From positions 502 through 60,452 of the forward strand of contig NZ_DGLD01000008.1 of NCBI RefSeq assembly GCF_002387245.1: DNA of 59,951 nt, in the 5' to 3' direction. Position numbers and translations under genes: made by a program. Below, piece after piece: positions 29,110 to 38,928 of the stretch; within the stretch, counting starts at the first letter, position 1, and every line of letters begins with the position of its first letter. The stretch comes from Brevundimonas sp. UBA4553 (GTDB lineage Bacteria > Pseudomonadota > Alphaproteobacteria > Caulobacterales > Caulobacteraceae). The notes under the pieces are model-generated. The model saw only the letters and a list, made by a program, of their open reading frames with translations. It did not search any database and had not been told where the DNA came from.

Positions 29110-30354
29110 ATGAAACGATCTCCGACGGAGAGACGTTCCCGGCGCGTTCTGACTGAAGCGGATGACGAAGCGCCTCTCCCCGGGCGCGGGAGACGGCCCT
29201 TGACGACAGCGACCCCCGCCCTGCCTCCGTCCCCCGCGCTTGTTCGCGGCGGGGCGCTCGACGCCTTGCGCTTCCTCGCCTCCATGTTCGTCGTCCTCTT
29301 CCATTTCGGCGACGAGGCTCCGATCCCGCTCCACGCCCTGCACAGCGTCTGGGAGCGCGGCTATCTCGCGACCGACTTCTTCTTGATGCTGTCCGGCTTC
29401 GTGCTGGCCCGCGCCTATGGCGCCGGGGTGGCTTCAGGGCGGATCACCCCGGCTCGTTTCTGGCTCAAGCGGTTCGCCCGCAGCTATCCGACCCACCTGA
29501 TCACCCTGCTCATCCTGGTCCTTCTGGTGCTCGAGGCGTCCGCCATCGGCCGCACCCCAGCCCATGCCGAGCGCTTCGAGTGGTCCGGCCTGCCCGCGCA
29601 GATCCTGCTGCTGCACGCCTTTGGCCTGGGCGGCGGACAGTGGAACATCCCTGCCTGGACGCTATCGGCGCTGCTGATCTGCTACGCCTTCTTCCCCTGG
29701 CTGTGGCGCGGCATGTTGCGGCTGTCCGGCGCGCTGCCGGCCCTGGCTCTGGGCCTGGGCGTCCTGGTCGGCGGACAGGCGCTCAGCCTGCTGCTGCTGC
29801 ACCATTCCCTGTTCGACCTGCCGTTCCAGTGGGCCATGGTCCGCGCCGCGCCGCTCTTCCTCGTCGGACTGACGCTGGCGCGCGCCGTGGAGACCGGCGG
29901 CTGGTCGCCGCGCACCGCACGTCTGATCGGTCTGGGCGGCGGCGCGGTCCTGCTGGCCAATGTCGCGGTCGCCGGCCCGGACATGATCAGCGTCCTGGCC
30001 ATCTGCGTCGTGGTGCTGGGCTGCGGCGCCCTGCCGACCACCCGGCCGATCCCTGGCGCGGCCTGGGGCGCCCGCGTCAGCTTCTGCCTGTTCATGACCC
30101 ATACGATCACGGGCGCCGTCTGGTTCGGCGTCATCCAGCCGCTCATCGAGCAGCTGCACCCGGCCGCCGCAACCGTCGCCTGGCAGGCCTGGAGCCTGTG
30201 GGGACTGGGCCTGTTGGCCGCCGTCGTCGCCGCCGATCTCTACAACCGATGGATCGACGCCCCCCTGCAGCGCGCCATCCGGCGTCGCTGGTTCGCCCCC
30301 GCCGACGTCAGCGCGCGTCCAGACCCACGTCCAGCTGCGGAACCGAGTGTGTAA
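29110..30354 (+). CDS. Acyltransferase 3 family membrane protein
   Basis: This protein of up to 414 aa has about ten hydrophobic segments. The family's opening motif (LDALRFLASMFVVLFHF, residues about 50-66, with the conserved R and H) and the GYLATDFFLMLSGFVLARAYG stretch are present. AT3 proteins transfer acetyl or other acyl groups onto extracytoplasmic sugars such as exopolysaccharide, O-antigen or peptidoglycan. A TTG at 29200 with GGAG upstream is a better-spaced alternative start than ATG 29110, which has no clear ribosome-binding site. It converges with nadC and overlaps it by 47 bp. Confidence 0.82.
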   Translation: MKRSPTERRSRRVLTEADDEAPLPGRGRRPLTTATPALPPSPALVRGGALDALRFLASMFVVLFHFGDEAPIPLHALHSVWERGYLATDFFLMLSGFVLARAYGAGVASGRITPARFWLKRFARSYPTHLITLLILVLLVLEASAIGRTPAHAERFEWSGLPAQILLLHAFGLGGGQWNIPAWTLSALLICYAFFPWLWRGMLRLSGALPALALGLGVLVGGQALSLLLLHHSLFDLPFQWAMVRAAPLFLVGLTLARAVETGGWSPRTARLIGLGGGAVLLANVAVAGPDMISVLAICVVVLGCGALPTTRPIPGAAWGARVSFCLFMTHTITGAVWFGVIQPLIEQLHPAAATVAWQAWSLWGLGLLAAVVAADLYNRWIDAPLQRAIRRRWFAPADVSARPDPRPAAEPSV

Positions 30355-31165
30355 GGGCGCCGACCGAGATCACGTCCACCCCGGTCGCCGCGATGGCCGC
30401 CACCTTCGCCAGGGTGACCCCGCCCGAGGCCTCCAGCACCACAGGGCCGAAGGCGCTCTCCTTCACACGGCGCACCGCCGCCTCCAGATCGGCCAGGCTG
30501 AAGTTGTCCAGCATGACGACATCAGGCCGTTCCGGCAGGACCTCGTCGAGCTGATCCAGGCCGTCGACCTCAACCTCGACCTTCATCAGGTGCGGGGCGA
30601 AGGCCTTGGCGCGGCGCACCGCCTCGCCCGCCCCGCCACAGACGGCGACGTGGTTGTCCTTGATCAGGATGGCGTCATCCAGACCGAAGCGGTGGTTCAG
30701 CCCGCCGCCGCAGGCCACCGCGTGCTTCTCCAGCGCGCGCAGGCCGGGCGTGGTCTTGCGGGTGTCGGCGATGCGCGCCTTCGTCCCGGCGACCGCCTGC
30801 ACATAGGTTCGCGTCAGGGTGGCGATGCCGCACATCCGGCCCAGCAGGTTCAGCGCCGTCCGCTCGGCCGCCAGCAGGGCGCGGGCCTTGGCCTCGACCG
30901 CGACCAGCACGGTTCCGGCCTCGAACGCCTCGCCGTCGGCGACCCGGACCGTCACCGTCGCCGTTGGATCCATGGCCTCAACCGCGATCCGAACCACGGC
31001 CCCGCCCGCCATCACGCCCGCCTGACGCGCGGCGAAGACCGCGCTGAACCGCGCGTCCTCGGGGATGCAGGCCTGGGCCGTCACGTCGCCGGTGCGGCCC
31101 AGGTCCTCGGCCAAAGCCATCCGCACGATGGGCTCGATCAGCAGGTCCGGCAGGGTTCGGGTCAC
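30308..31165 (-). CDS. nadC: Nicotinate-nucleotide pyrophosphorylase (carboxylating)
   Basis: This 285-aa enzyme converts quinolinate and PRPP to nicotinate mononucleotide, the last of the three steps encoded here. Family marks are LAEDLGRTGDVTA near residue 17, ERTALNLLGRMCGIAT near residue 105, IADTRKTTPGLRALEKHAVACGGGLNHRFGLDDAILIKDNH near residues 130-170, and VMLDNFS plus EASGGVTL in the C-terminal barrel. The start is a GTG at 31165, 17 bp after nadB; no ATG fits. It is the last gene of the nadA operon. Confidence 0.95.
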   Translation of the reverse strand: MTRTLPDLLIEPIVRMALAEDLGRTGDVTAQACIPEDARFSAVFAARQAGVMAGGAVVRIAVEAMDPTATVTVRVADGEAFEAGTVLVAVEAKARALLAAERTALNLLGRMCGIATLTRTYVQAVAGTKARIADTRKTTPGLRALEKHAVACGGGLNHRFGLDDAILIKDNHVAVCGGAGEAVRRAKAFAPHLMKVEVEVDGLDQLDEVLPERPDVVMLDNFSLADLEAAVRRVKESAFGPVVLEASGGVTLAKVAAIAATGVDVISVGALTHSVPQLDVGLDAR

Positions 31166-31182
31166 GCAGGCGTCCTTCGTAA

Positions 31183-32727
31183 TCAGATGATGGCGGCGAG
31201 TGCGGCGATAATCGCCGCCTCTTCGTCGGCGCCGACAGGCGTCAGCCGCATCCGCGTATGCTCGGCCGTCGGCAGGCTGTCGGGATAGTCGGCGCGATAG
31301 TGCCCGCCCCGGCTCTCGCGGCGGTTCAGCGCGCCCTCGGCGATCAGACGCGCTGCGGTCAGGACCACGGCGTCGGGATGCGCCTTCATCAGCCGGTCGA
31401 CCACGGCCATCAGGGCGCTCAGCCCCTCCTCGTCGCGCACCACCCCCGCAAACCGGGTCATCGCGACGCGCAGTTCGGCCATGGCTTCGGGCGGCAGGTC
31501 TCTGGACGCCCGCGCCGGTCTCAGCGCGGCCTTGGCCGGCTGGACGTCCTGCGCCGCCGCCCGCCCCGCGCGACGCCCGAAGGCGCCCGCCTCCAGCAGG
31601 GAGTTGGAGGCCAGACGATTGGCGCCGTGCACCCCGGTCGCGGCGCATTCGCCGATGGCGTAGAGGCCCGGCACGCCGGTCCGCCCCTCGTCGTCAGCGA
31701 CGACGCCGCCCATGTGGTAATGAGCCGCCGCCGCCACCGGAATGGGGCTGACGCGCGGGTCCAGCCCGGCGCGCATACAGGCGGCGAAGACCGCCGGAAA
31801 CTCGTGGGGGAAGGCCTCGCCCACGGCCCTGGTCGCATCCAGAAACGCCCCGCGCCCGTCGGCCCGCGCGGCGTGCACCACCCGCGCCACGATGTCGCGC
31901 GGGGCCAGATCGGCGTCGGGGTGATCGCCCAGCAGATAGGCGCCGCTCCCGTCGACCAGCCGCGCCCCCTCGCCGCGCAGGGCCTCGGTCGCCAGCGGCG
32001 CCGGGTCCAGCCCCACGTCGATCGCCGTGGGATGAAACTGCACGAACTCCGGGTCGAGAATCTCGGTCCCCGCCCCATAGGCCAAGGCCAGACCCTCGCC
32101 GCGCAGGGCCGAGGGGTTGGTCGTCACTTCATACAGCCCGCCGACCCCGCCGGTGGCCAGAACCACGGCAGGCGCGAAGACCTCGTCCACCCGTCCTCCG
32201 GCCCGCTCTATCAGGGCGCCGCGCACCCGGCCGTTCACGTCCTGGATCAGGCCGCGCAGCCGCCCGTCTTCCCAGATCTCGATATGCTTCGACGCCCGCG
32301 CCGCCGCCACCACCGCCGACAGGATGGCCCGTCCGGCGCCGTCGCCGCCGACCCGCGCCACGCGCGGCAGGCTGTGGGCCGCCTCCAGCGAGACGGAGAA
32401 GCCGCCCGTCTCGTCGCGGTCGAAGGGCGCGCCCAGGGCGGCCAGCCATTCCACCGTCTCGCGCCCGCGCTCGGTCAGGGCGCGCGCGGCCTGCGGCTCG
32501 ACCAGACCGGCGCCCGCGCCCTCGGTGTCCTGGGCGTGCAGCAAGGCGCTGTCCTTCGGCGACAGGGCCGCCGCCAGTCCGCCCTGGGCCCAGGCCGAGG
32601 AGCAGGCGTTCAGCAGCGGTTCCGGCGTGACCACCAGAGTCTTCGCCGGCGCGGCCTCCAGCGCGGCCGACAGCCCCGCCAGCCCGCCGCCGATGACCAG
32701 CGGCCCGTCATGCCGGATGCGCGCCAT
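31183..32727 (-). CDS. nadB: L-aspartate oxidase
   Basis: This 514-aa flavoenzyme oxidises L-aspartate to iminoaspartate for quinolinate synthesis. The FAD-binding VIGGGLAGLSAALEA is at residues 11-25, and the active-site region follows, with SSAWAQGGLAAAL near residue 43, LATGGVGGLYEVTTNP, AAAHYHMGGV, and ECAATGVHGANRLASNSLLEA. It is somewhat shorter than the E. coli enzyme, mostly in the C-terminal helical domain. The start codon is 4 bp after the stop of the site-2 protease gene, so the two are tightly coupled. Confidence 0.95.
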   Translation of the reverse strand: MARIRHDGPLVIGGGLAGLSAALEAAPAKTLVVTPEPLLNACSSAWAQGGLAAALSPKDSALLHAQDTEGAGAGLVEPQAARALTERGRETVEWLAALGAPFDRDETGGFSVSLEAAHSLPRVARVGGDGAGRAILSAVVAAARASKHIEIWEDGRLRGLIQDVNGRVRGALIERAGGRVDEVFAPAVVLATGGVGGLYEVTTNPSALRGEGLALAYGAGTEILDPEFVQFHPTAIDVGLDPAPLATEALRGEGARLVDGSGAYLLGDHPDADLAPRDIVARVVHAARADGRGAFLDATRAVGEAFPHEFPAVFAACMRAGLDPRVSPIPVAAAAHYHMGGVVADDEGRTGVPGLYAIGECAATGVHGANRLASNSLLEAGAFGRRAGRAAAQDVQPAKAALRPARASRDLPPEAMAELRVAMTRFAGVVRDEEGLSALMAVVDRLMKAHPDAVVLTAARLIAEGALNRRESRGGHYRADYPDSLPTAEHTRMRLTPVGADEEAAIIAALAAII

Positions 32728-32731
32728 GCGT

Positions 32732-33598
32732 CTAGCGGCCTCCCACGCCGATGAATCTCAGGCCCATGTCGAAGGCCGGCTCCACCGCCCCGCCGGTCAG
32801 CGGCAGCAGGGCGCCGATGGCCGCCGCCGCACAGACCGCCGCCGTGGCCAGATAGAGGGCCAGGCTGCGACCCGCCTCGGGCCAGCTGAGCTGCCCCCAC
32901 CCTGCGCGCCACACCCCGCGTTTCAGATGGCTGAAGACGGCGATGCCGAGGAAGACCGCCAGGATCAGCCGCCCCGTCGAAAGTCCCCACCAGACGGCCA
33001 GACCGCCGACGGCCAGCAGGGCGACCTGCTCCAGCCGCGGATGGACCCGCGTCAGCACCGGCCCCAGCGCCTTGGCCCCGTCCAGCGGCGGGGCGGGCAG
33101 CAGGTTCACCAGATTGATCATGGCGATGAAGAAGGCGCCCATCAGCCACTCGGGCGAGCGCAGCCACAGGCCCGCGGCCACGAAGGGGATCATGGCGATC
33201 AGGCCGAAAGCCGGCCCCGCCAGCGAGACCAGCACCCCGTGCCACTCCGTCTTCGGCTCGCGCTGCGCCTTGGCCAGTCCGCCGAGGAAGGGAATGATGT
33301 AGATGCGCGCCGGCCCCATGCCGAGCTTGTTCATCGCCAGCACGTGTCCGTATTCGTGGACGAACAGGCCGAACAGGACGGCGCCCGCCACGACCACGCT
33401 GCCGGTGATCCACCACAGGAAGCCCGCCATCAGCAGGGTCGAGGCGATGGCCCAGCCCGGATGCTGGCCCTTGTCCTCCAGCGGCGCGGATGGGCGCGCG
33501 CGCGCAGGCTCGGGCGGCGGGGCGGCCGCTTCAGGCGGCAGATCCCAGGGACCAGGACGGCGGCCGGAATGGGGCGTGGTGTTGTCGATGTCGCTCAT
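32732..33598 (-). CDS. Site-2 protease-like M50 membrane metalloprotease
   Basis: This 288-aa protein has about 50 hydrophilic Pro-rich residues and then 5-6 hydrophobic segments. The zinc motif HEYGH lies in LFVHEYGHVLAMNKLG, and the third-ligand motif is in NLLPAPPLDGAKAL, both within membrane segments as in intramembrane M50/S2P proteases. These cut membrane-embedded substrates such as anti-sigma factors. I chose ATG 33598 (MSDID). It lies between nadA (57 bp) and nadB (4 bp), an unusual insertion into the NAD operon. Its substrate is unknown. Confidence 0.82.
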   Translation of the reverse strand: MSDIDNTTPHSGRRPGPWDLPPEAAAPPPEPARARPSAPLEDKGQHPGWAIASTLLMAGFLWWITGSVVVAGAVLFGLFVHEYGHVLAMNKLGMGPARIYIIPFLGGLAKAQREPKTEWHGVLVSLAGPAFGLIAMIPFVAAGLWLRSPEWLMGAFFIAMINLVNLLPAPPLDGAKALGPVLTRVHPRLEQVALLAVGGLAVWWGLSTGRLILAVFLGIAVFSHLKRGVWRAGWGQLSWPEAGRSLALYLATAAVCAAAAIGALLPLTGGAVEPAFDMGLRFIGVGGR

Positions 33599-33655
33599 GT
33601 CGTCGAACTGGGCGTGCGGCGCGCGACCCGCAACGGGCCGCATCGCCGCAGGACC

Positions 33656-34735
33656 TCAGATCAGCTCCACATCGACGTGGTGCCGGGCCTTGATCAGGTC
33701 ATAGCGCGCCGGGATGGCGGGCGGAGGCAGGTCGATCATCCGCTGCACGGCCAGACGACCGCGCTCGGCCATGTCCGGCTCCACCGTCGCCTCGAACTTC
33801 ATGTCGCGCAGGCAGTCGCGGATGTTCTCCAGGGTGATCCGCTTCATGTGCGGGCACAGGTTGCACGGGCCGATGAAGTCGACGCCGGGCACGTCGCCCT
33901 TGACGTTCGAGGCCATCGAGCACTCGGTGATCATCACCACCTGCTTCGGCTTCCTCGCCTCGACATAGTCGATCATCGCCGCCGTCGATCCGGCGAAATC
34001 CGACGCCGCCAGGACGTCCTCGGGGCATTCCGGGTGGGCCAGGATTTCCGCGCCGGGATAGGCGGCGCGCATGTCGGCGATGTCGTCGGCGGTGAAGCGC
34101 TCATGCACCTCGCAGCGGCCCTTCCAGGCGATGATGCCGACGTTCGTCTGCGCCGCGACGTTGCGCGCCAGAAACTCGTCAGGGATCAGGATGACCTTGT
34201 CGACGCCCCATTCCTTCGCCGCCCACTCCACCACCTGAACGGCGTTGGCGCTGGTGCAGCAGATGTCGGTCTCGGCCTTCACATCGGCGGTGGTGTTCAC
34301 ATAGGTGACGACCGGCAAACCGGGGTAGCGCTGCTTGATCAGGCGCACGTCCGCCCCCGTGATCGACGAGGCCAGAGAACAGCCCGCGCGCAGGTCGGGG
34401 ATCAGCACGGTCTTGTCCGGCGACAGGATCTTCGACGTCTCGGCCATGAAGTGCACGCCCGCCTGGACGATGACCTTGGCGTCCGAACGCGCCGCCTCCT
34501 TGGCCAGGCCCAGGCTGTCGCCGACGTAGTCGCCGACCCCGTGGAAGATCTCGGGCGTCATATAGTTGTGGGCCAGGATGACGGCGTCGCGCGCCTTCTT
34601 GAGCGCATTGATCTCGCTGATCAGTTTCGCCTGTTCCGGCCACTCCAGCGGAGTCACCAGACCCTTGACCTTCTCCCAGACGGGAGCGGTCTCTTCCGCC
34701 AGTTCCCGCGACAGACCGAAAGCGCCGTCCGCCAT
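33656..34735 (-). CDS. nadA: Quinolinate synthase A
   Basis: This 359-aa iron-sulfur enzyme condenses iminoaspartate with dihydroxyacetone phosphate to quinolinate. Three similar subdomains are visible: AVILAHNYMTPEIFHGVGDYVGDSLGLA near residue 50, a cysteine in LRAGCSLASSITG, TYVNTTADVKAETDICCTSANA, and the C-terminal GPCNLCPHMKRI. The cluster-binding cysteines are present. I chose ATG 34735, preceded by GGGAG. It is the first gene of nadA - S2P - nadB - nadC. A perfect palindrome lies 38 bp upstream and is probably the operator of the NAD regulon. Confidence 0.95.
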   Translation of the reverse strand: MADGAFGLSRELAEETAPVWEKVKGLVTPLEWPEQAKLISEINALKKARDAVILAHNYMTPEIFHGVGDYVGDSLGLAKEAARSDAKVIVQAGVHFMAETSKILSPDKTVLIPDLRAGCSLASSITGADVRLIKQRYPGLPVVTYVNTTADVKAETDICCTSANAVQVVEWAAKEWGVDKVILIPDEFLARNVAAQTNVGIIAWKGRCEVHERFTADDIADMRAAYPGAEILAHPECPEDVLAASDFAGSTAAMIDYVEARKPKQVVMITECSMASNVKGDVPGVDFIGPCNLCPHMKRITLENIRDCLRDMKFEATVEPDMAERGRLAVQRMIDLPPPAIPARYDLIKARHHVDVELI

Positions 34736-34772
34736 CACCTCAACTCCCTTGCGACTGTCTGCGCGGCCCCGA

Positions 34773-34795
34773 CTTATGCTCAAAGTTAGCATAAG
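34773..34795. promoter_or_regulatory. Palindromic operator upstream of the nad operon
   Basis: CTTATGCT and AGCATAAG are exact inverted copies separated by seven bases (CAAAGTT), 38 bp before the nadA start. The size, symmetry and position fit a transcription factor site. Alphaproteobacterial NAD genes are known to be controlled by dedicated repressors (NadQ or NrtR types), so one of these is the likely ligand. No such regulator gene lies in the window. Confidence 0.6.
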
Positions 34796-34949
34796 CAGGC
34801 GCAATGTAGGCCGTTCCGCACACGGCGCAAGCGGAAAGGGCGCAAAGGCGTCTCTCGCCCGCGAAAGACAGAGCGACATCACGCAATTTCCATTCTCATT
34901 GTCGCCCCACGCCCCTAAACCGGAACACGCATCCGCTGCACCGCGCCTA

Positions 34950-36518
<1,569 letters not shown>

Positions 36519-36529
36519 GGGGAAGCTGC

Positions 36530-37237
36530 ATGACCTTGAACCGCCGCGCCGTTCTGGCCGCCCCGCTGGCGCTCGCGCCTCTGACCTTTGCGCCCCTGTC
36601 CGCCTGCGCCTCCTTCGAGGTCGCCACCCAGCCGGACCAGATTGTCTGGACCTTCGACCGCCTGACGGACATCGGCGGCGAGACCACCCATGTCGAGGGC
36701 GCGCCGCAGATCATCGACACTCTGATGGGCGCCGCCGTCCGCTTCGACGGCGTGGACGACGCCCTGTTCATCGACCGCCATCCGCTGGCGGGGGCCGAGA
36801 CCTTCACCTTCGAGGCCGTCTTCCGCCCCGACGGCGGCCCCTTCGAGCAGCGCTGGTTCCACCTGCAGTCGGACGAGGCGCCGGGCGGCCCCGGCACGCG
36901 CATCATGTTCGAAATCCGCGTGGTCGAGGGCGGCTGGTATCTGGACGCCTTCACCAAGGGCGAGGGCTACAACAAGCCCCTGATCGAGACGAGCAAGCTG
37001 CATCCGCTCGGCCAATGGGCCCACGTCGCCCAGACCTTCGACGGGACCACCTATCGCTCCTTCGTCAACGGCGAACTGCAAACCGAGGCCGAGATCGCCT
37101 TCAAGCCGCAAGGCCCCGGCCGATCCTCGGTCGGCACGCGCATCAACCGCGTCAACTATTTCAACGGCGCCGTGCGCGAGGCCCGCTTCACCCCCCGCGC
37201 CCTGGCTCCCGCCCAGTTCACCTCGCCGTTCAGATAA
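36530..37237 (+). CDS. LamG/concanavalin-like lipoprotein
   Basis: This 235-aa protein has a signal with an early double-Arg (NRRAVLAAP) and a lipobox (PLSAC, Cys near residue 24), so it is probably lipid-anchored. The mature part is one LamG/ConA-like jelly-roll: AVRFDGVDDALFIDRHPL, FTFEAVFRPDGG, QWAHVAQTFDGTTYRSFVNGEL, and GTRINRVNYFNGAVREARF. Such domains bind carbohydrates or proteins. It begins 12 bp after ilvA with a good ribosome-binding site (GAGGGGA) and converges with ogt (8-bp overlap). The ligand is unknown. Confidence 0.75.
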   Translation: MTLNRRAVLAAPLALAPLTFAPLSACASFEVATQPDQIVWTFDRLTDIGGETTHVEGAPQIIDTLMGAAVRFDGVDDALFIDRHPLAGAETFTFEAVFRPDGGPFEQRWFHLQSDEAPGGPGTRIMFEIRVVEGGWYLDAFTKGEGYNKPLIETSKLHPLGQWAHVAQTFDGTTYRSFVNGELQTEAEIAFKPQGPGRSSVGTRINRVNYFNGAVREARFTPRALAPAQFTSPFR

Positions 37238-37760
37238 GGCGCGGCGCGGCGCTCTCGTGCGCCAGCAGCCAGCGCTTGCGTTCCAGTCCGCCAGCATAGC
37301 CGGTCAGCGTCCCGTTGGCCCCGACCACGCGGTGGCAGGGCACGATGACCCCGACGGGATTGGCTCCGTTGGCCAGACCCACGGCGCGCACGGCGGCGGG
37401 CTTGCCGATGGCCGAGGCCAACCGGCCATAGCTCCAGGTCTCGCCCGCCGGAATGGTGCGCAGCGCCGCCCAGACCGCGCGCTGGAAGTCGGTGCCGCCG
37501 GTCTTCACCGCGATCCCGTCCAGCGCCGTGGCGTCGCCGCCGAAATAGGCGGCGATGGCCGCCCGAACCGCCTCGGGCGCTCGACCTTCGCGCAACTTCA
37601 CCTCGCCATAGTGACGCGTCAGCAACTTCAGCATCCGCGGCTCGTAGTCCGAAAAGTCGAAGGCCCGCACCGCCCCCTCGTCGTCGGTGACCAGCAGGAC
37701 CTCGCCCACCGGCGAGGCGATGCGGTCGAGGGTGAAGGCTTCAGGCTGCGTCTTTTTCAT
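37230..37760 (-). CDS. ogt: Methylated-DNA--[protein]-cysteine S-methyltransferase
   Basis: This 176-aa suicide repair protein removes methyl or alkyl groups from O6-guanine. The active-site motif PCHRVVGANG with the acceptor Cys is near residue 141, preceded by the helix-turn-helix FQRAVWAALRTIPAGETWSYGRLASAIGKPAAVRAVG that inserts into DNA. The Ogt N-terminal domain is short. Its start overlaps the end of the Ada/AlkA-like gene by 20 bp, so the two form an alkylation-damage operon. It converges with the LamG lipoprotein gene. Confidence 0.93.
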   Translation of the reverse strand: MKKTQPEAFTLDRIASPVGEVLLVTDDEGAVRAFDFSDYEPRMLKLLTRHYGEVKLREGRAPEAVRAAIAAYFGGDATALDGIAVKTGGTDFQRAVWAALRTIPAGETWSYGRLASAIGKPAAVRAVGLANGANPVGVIVPCHRVVGANGTLTGYAGGLERKRWLLAHESAAPRLI

Positions 37761-38862
37761 CGCCGTTCTCCATCAGATGCGCGTCGTCGATCCCCGCTTC
37801 GCGCAGGTGCAGCGCCCCATAGGCCCGCCACGGCCGCCATTGTTCGGCTCTGCCCGCGAGCCGGGCGTCCTCGAGCCGGTCGCTGGCCATATCAACGCCC
37901 GCGTCCAGCCAGTCGCCGGGCAGACGCAGGCCGGGCCGCGCCCGCACCAGAGGGGCGAGCAGGGCGTCCGCCGCCAGGTCATGCTGGATCGCCTCCGGGT
38001 CCGCCGACAGGTCGAACACTCGCCGCACCCGCGCCAGAACGCCAGGCAGGGCCTTCAGGTCTGCGATCGCGACCGTGACCGCCAGCCGGTTCCCATCCTC
38101 GAAGCGGGCCGAAACCTCGCCGGTCGCGCCGTCGGCCTCGGCCGTGAGAGCACGCCGCCAGACGCCGCCTTCCACCACCTCGCCGCGCGCCGCCAGCGCC
38201 GCCAGCATGGCCTTGATCTCATAGGGGGCGCGGTATGGCAGGCTCAGCCTAATCCCGCCGTCGCCGGCCTTCTCCGCCCGTCGTCGCAGGGCCGAGGGCG
38301 GCCGCCCGTAGAGCCGCTGAAACGTCTCGTTGAAGCGCCGGACGCTGCCGAACCCGGACGCCAGAGCCACCTCGGCCATGCCCAGATCGGTCTGATGGAT
38401 CAGGGCCTTGGCCAGCAACACCCGCCGGGTCTGGGCCACGCTGACCGGCGCCGCGCCCAGGTGCTGGCGGAACAGGCGGCGCAGATGCCGTTCGCCCACC
38501 CCCAGCCGCGCGGCCAGAGCATCGACGTCGCCTCCAGACTCGGAGTGGCTATCCAGAGCGCCCGCGTCGATCAGACCCAAGGCCCGGCTCACCGTATTCG
38601 AGGTGCCGCGCCACGCCCCCATGTCGGGCGCCGTCTCGGGCCGACAGCGCAGGCAGGCGCGAAACCCCGCCTCCTCCGCCGCCGCCGCCGAGGCGACGAA
38701 GCTCATGTTCTCGCGCCGGGGCGTCCGCGCCGGACAGACCGGCCGGCAATAGATTCCCGTGGTCTTCACACAGGTGAAGAACCGTCCGTCAAAACGCGGG
38801 TCACGCGTCAGGACGGCCCGATAGCAGGCCTCCTGATCCAGACTGTCGCGGGCGTTTTCCAT
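37741..38862 (-). CDS. Ada/AlkA fusion lacking most of the HhH-GPD glycosylase core
   Basis: This is a 373-aa protein. Residues about 1-78 are the Ada N-terminal zinc domain with all four Cys (YCRPVC and ACLRC), of which one would accept methyl from phosphotriesters. An AraC-type HTH follows (about 110-195), then a full AlkA N-terminal domain (about 205-310, ending RPGLRLPG). The usual HhH-GPD core should start there, but the sequence jumps straight to MASDRLEDARLAGRAEQWRPWRAYGALHL, the end of that domain. Roughly 100 residues, including the HhH DNA-binding motif, are missing without a frameshift. Sensor/regulator function may remain; glycosylase activity is doubtful. Confidence 0.8.
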   Translation of the reverse strand: MENARDSLDQEACYRAVLTRDPRFDGRFFTCVKTTGIYCRPVCPARTPRRENMSFVASAAAAEEAGFRACLRCRPETAPDMGAWRGTSNTVSRALGLIDAGALDSHSESGGDVDALAARLGVGERHLRRLFRQHLGAAPVSVAQTRRVLLAKALIHQTDLGMAEVALASGFGSVRRFNETFQRLYGRPPSALRRRAEKAGDGGIRLSLPYRAPYEIKAMLAALAARGEVVEGGVWRRALTAEADGATGEVSARFEDGNRLAVTVAIADLKALPGVLARVRRVFDLSADPEAIQHDLAADALLAPLVRARPGLRLPGDWLDAGVDMASDRLEDARLAGRAEQWRPWRAYGALHLREAGIDDAHLMENGDEKDAA

Positions 38863-38928
38863 GCCCGCACCCTGCGCCTTCGCCGCCGCCCTGTCTCGCG
38901 GTTTTCGGACATGACGGCGCCGACCGGC

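Noticed and set aside
34736..34949. Riboswitch or amino-acid attenuator before ilvA or nadA
   Set aside because: No leader peptide with Ile/Val/Leu/Thr runs and no convincing stem set with terminator were seen; only the protein-binding-type palindrome stands out.
37741..38862. Frameshift as the cause of the short Ada/AlkA protein
   Set aside because: The sequence after the junction is recognisably the end of the same domain in the same frame, so a clean in-frame deletion explains it better than a frameshift.
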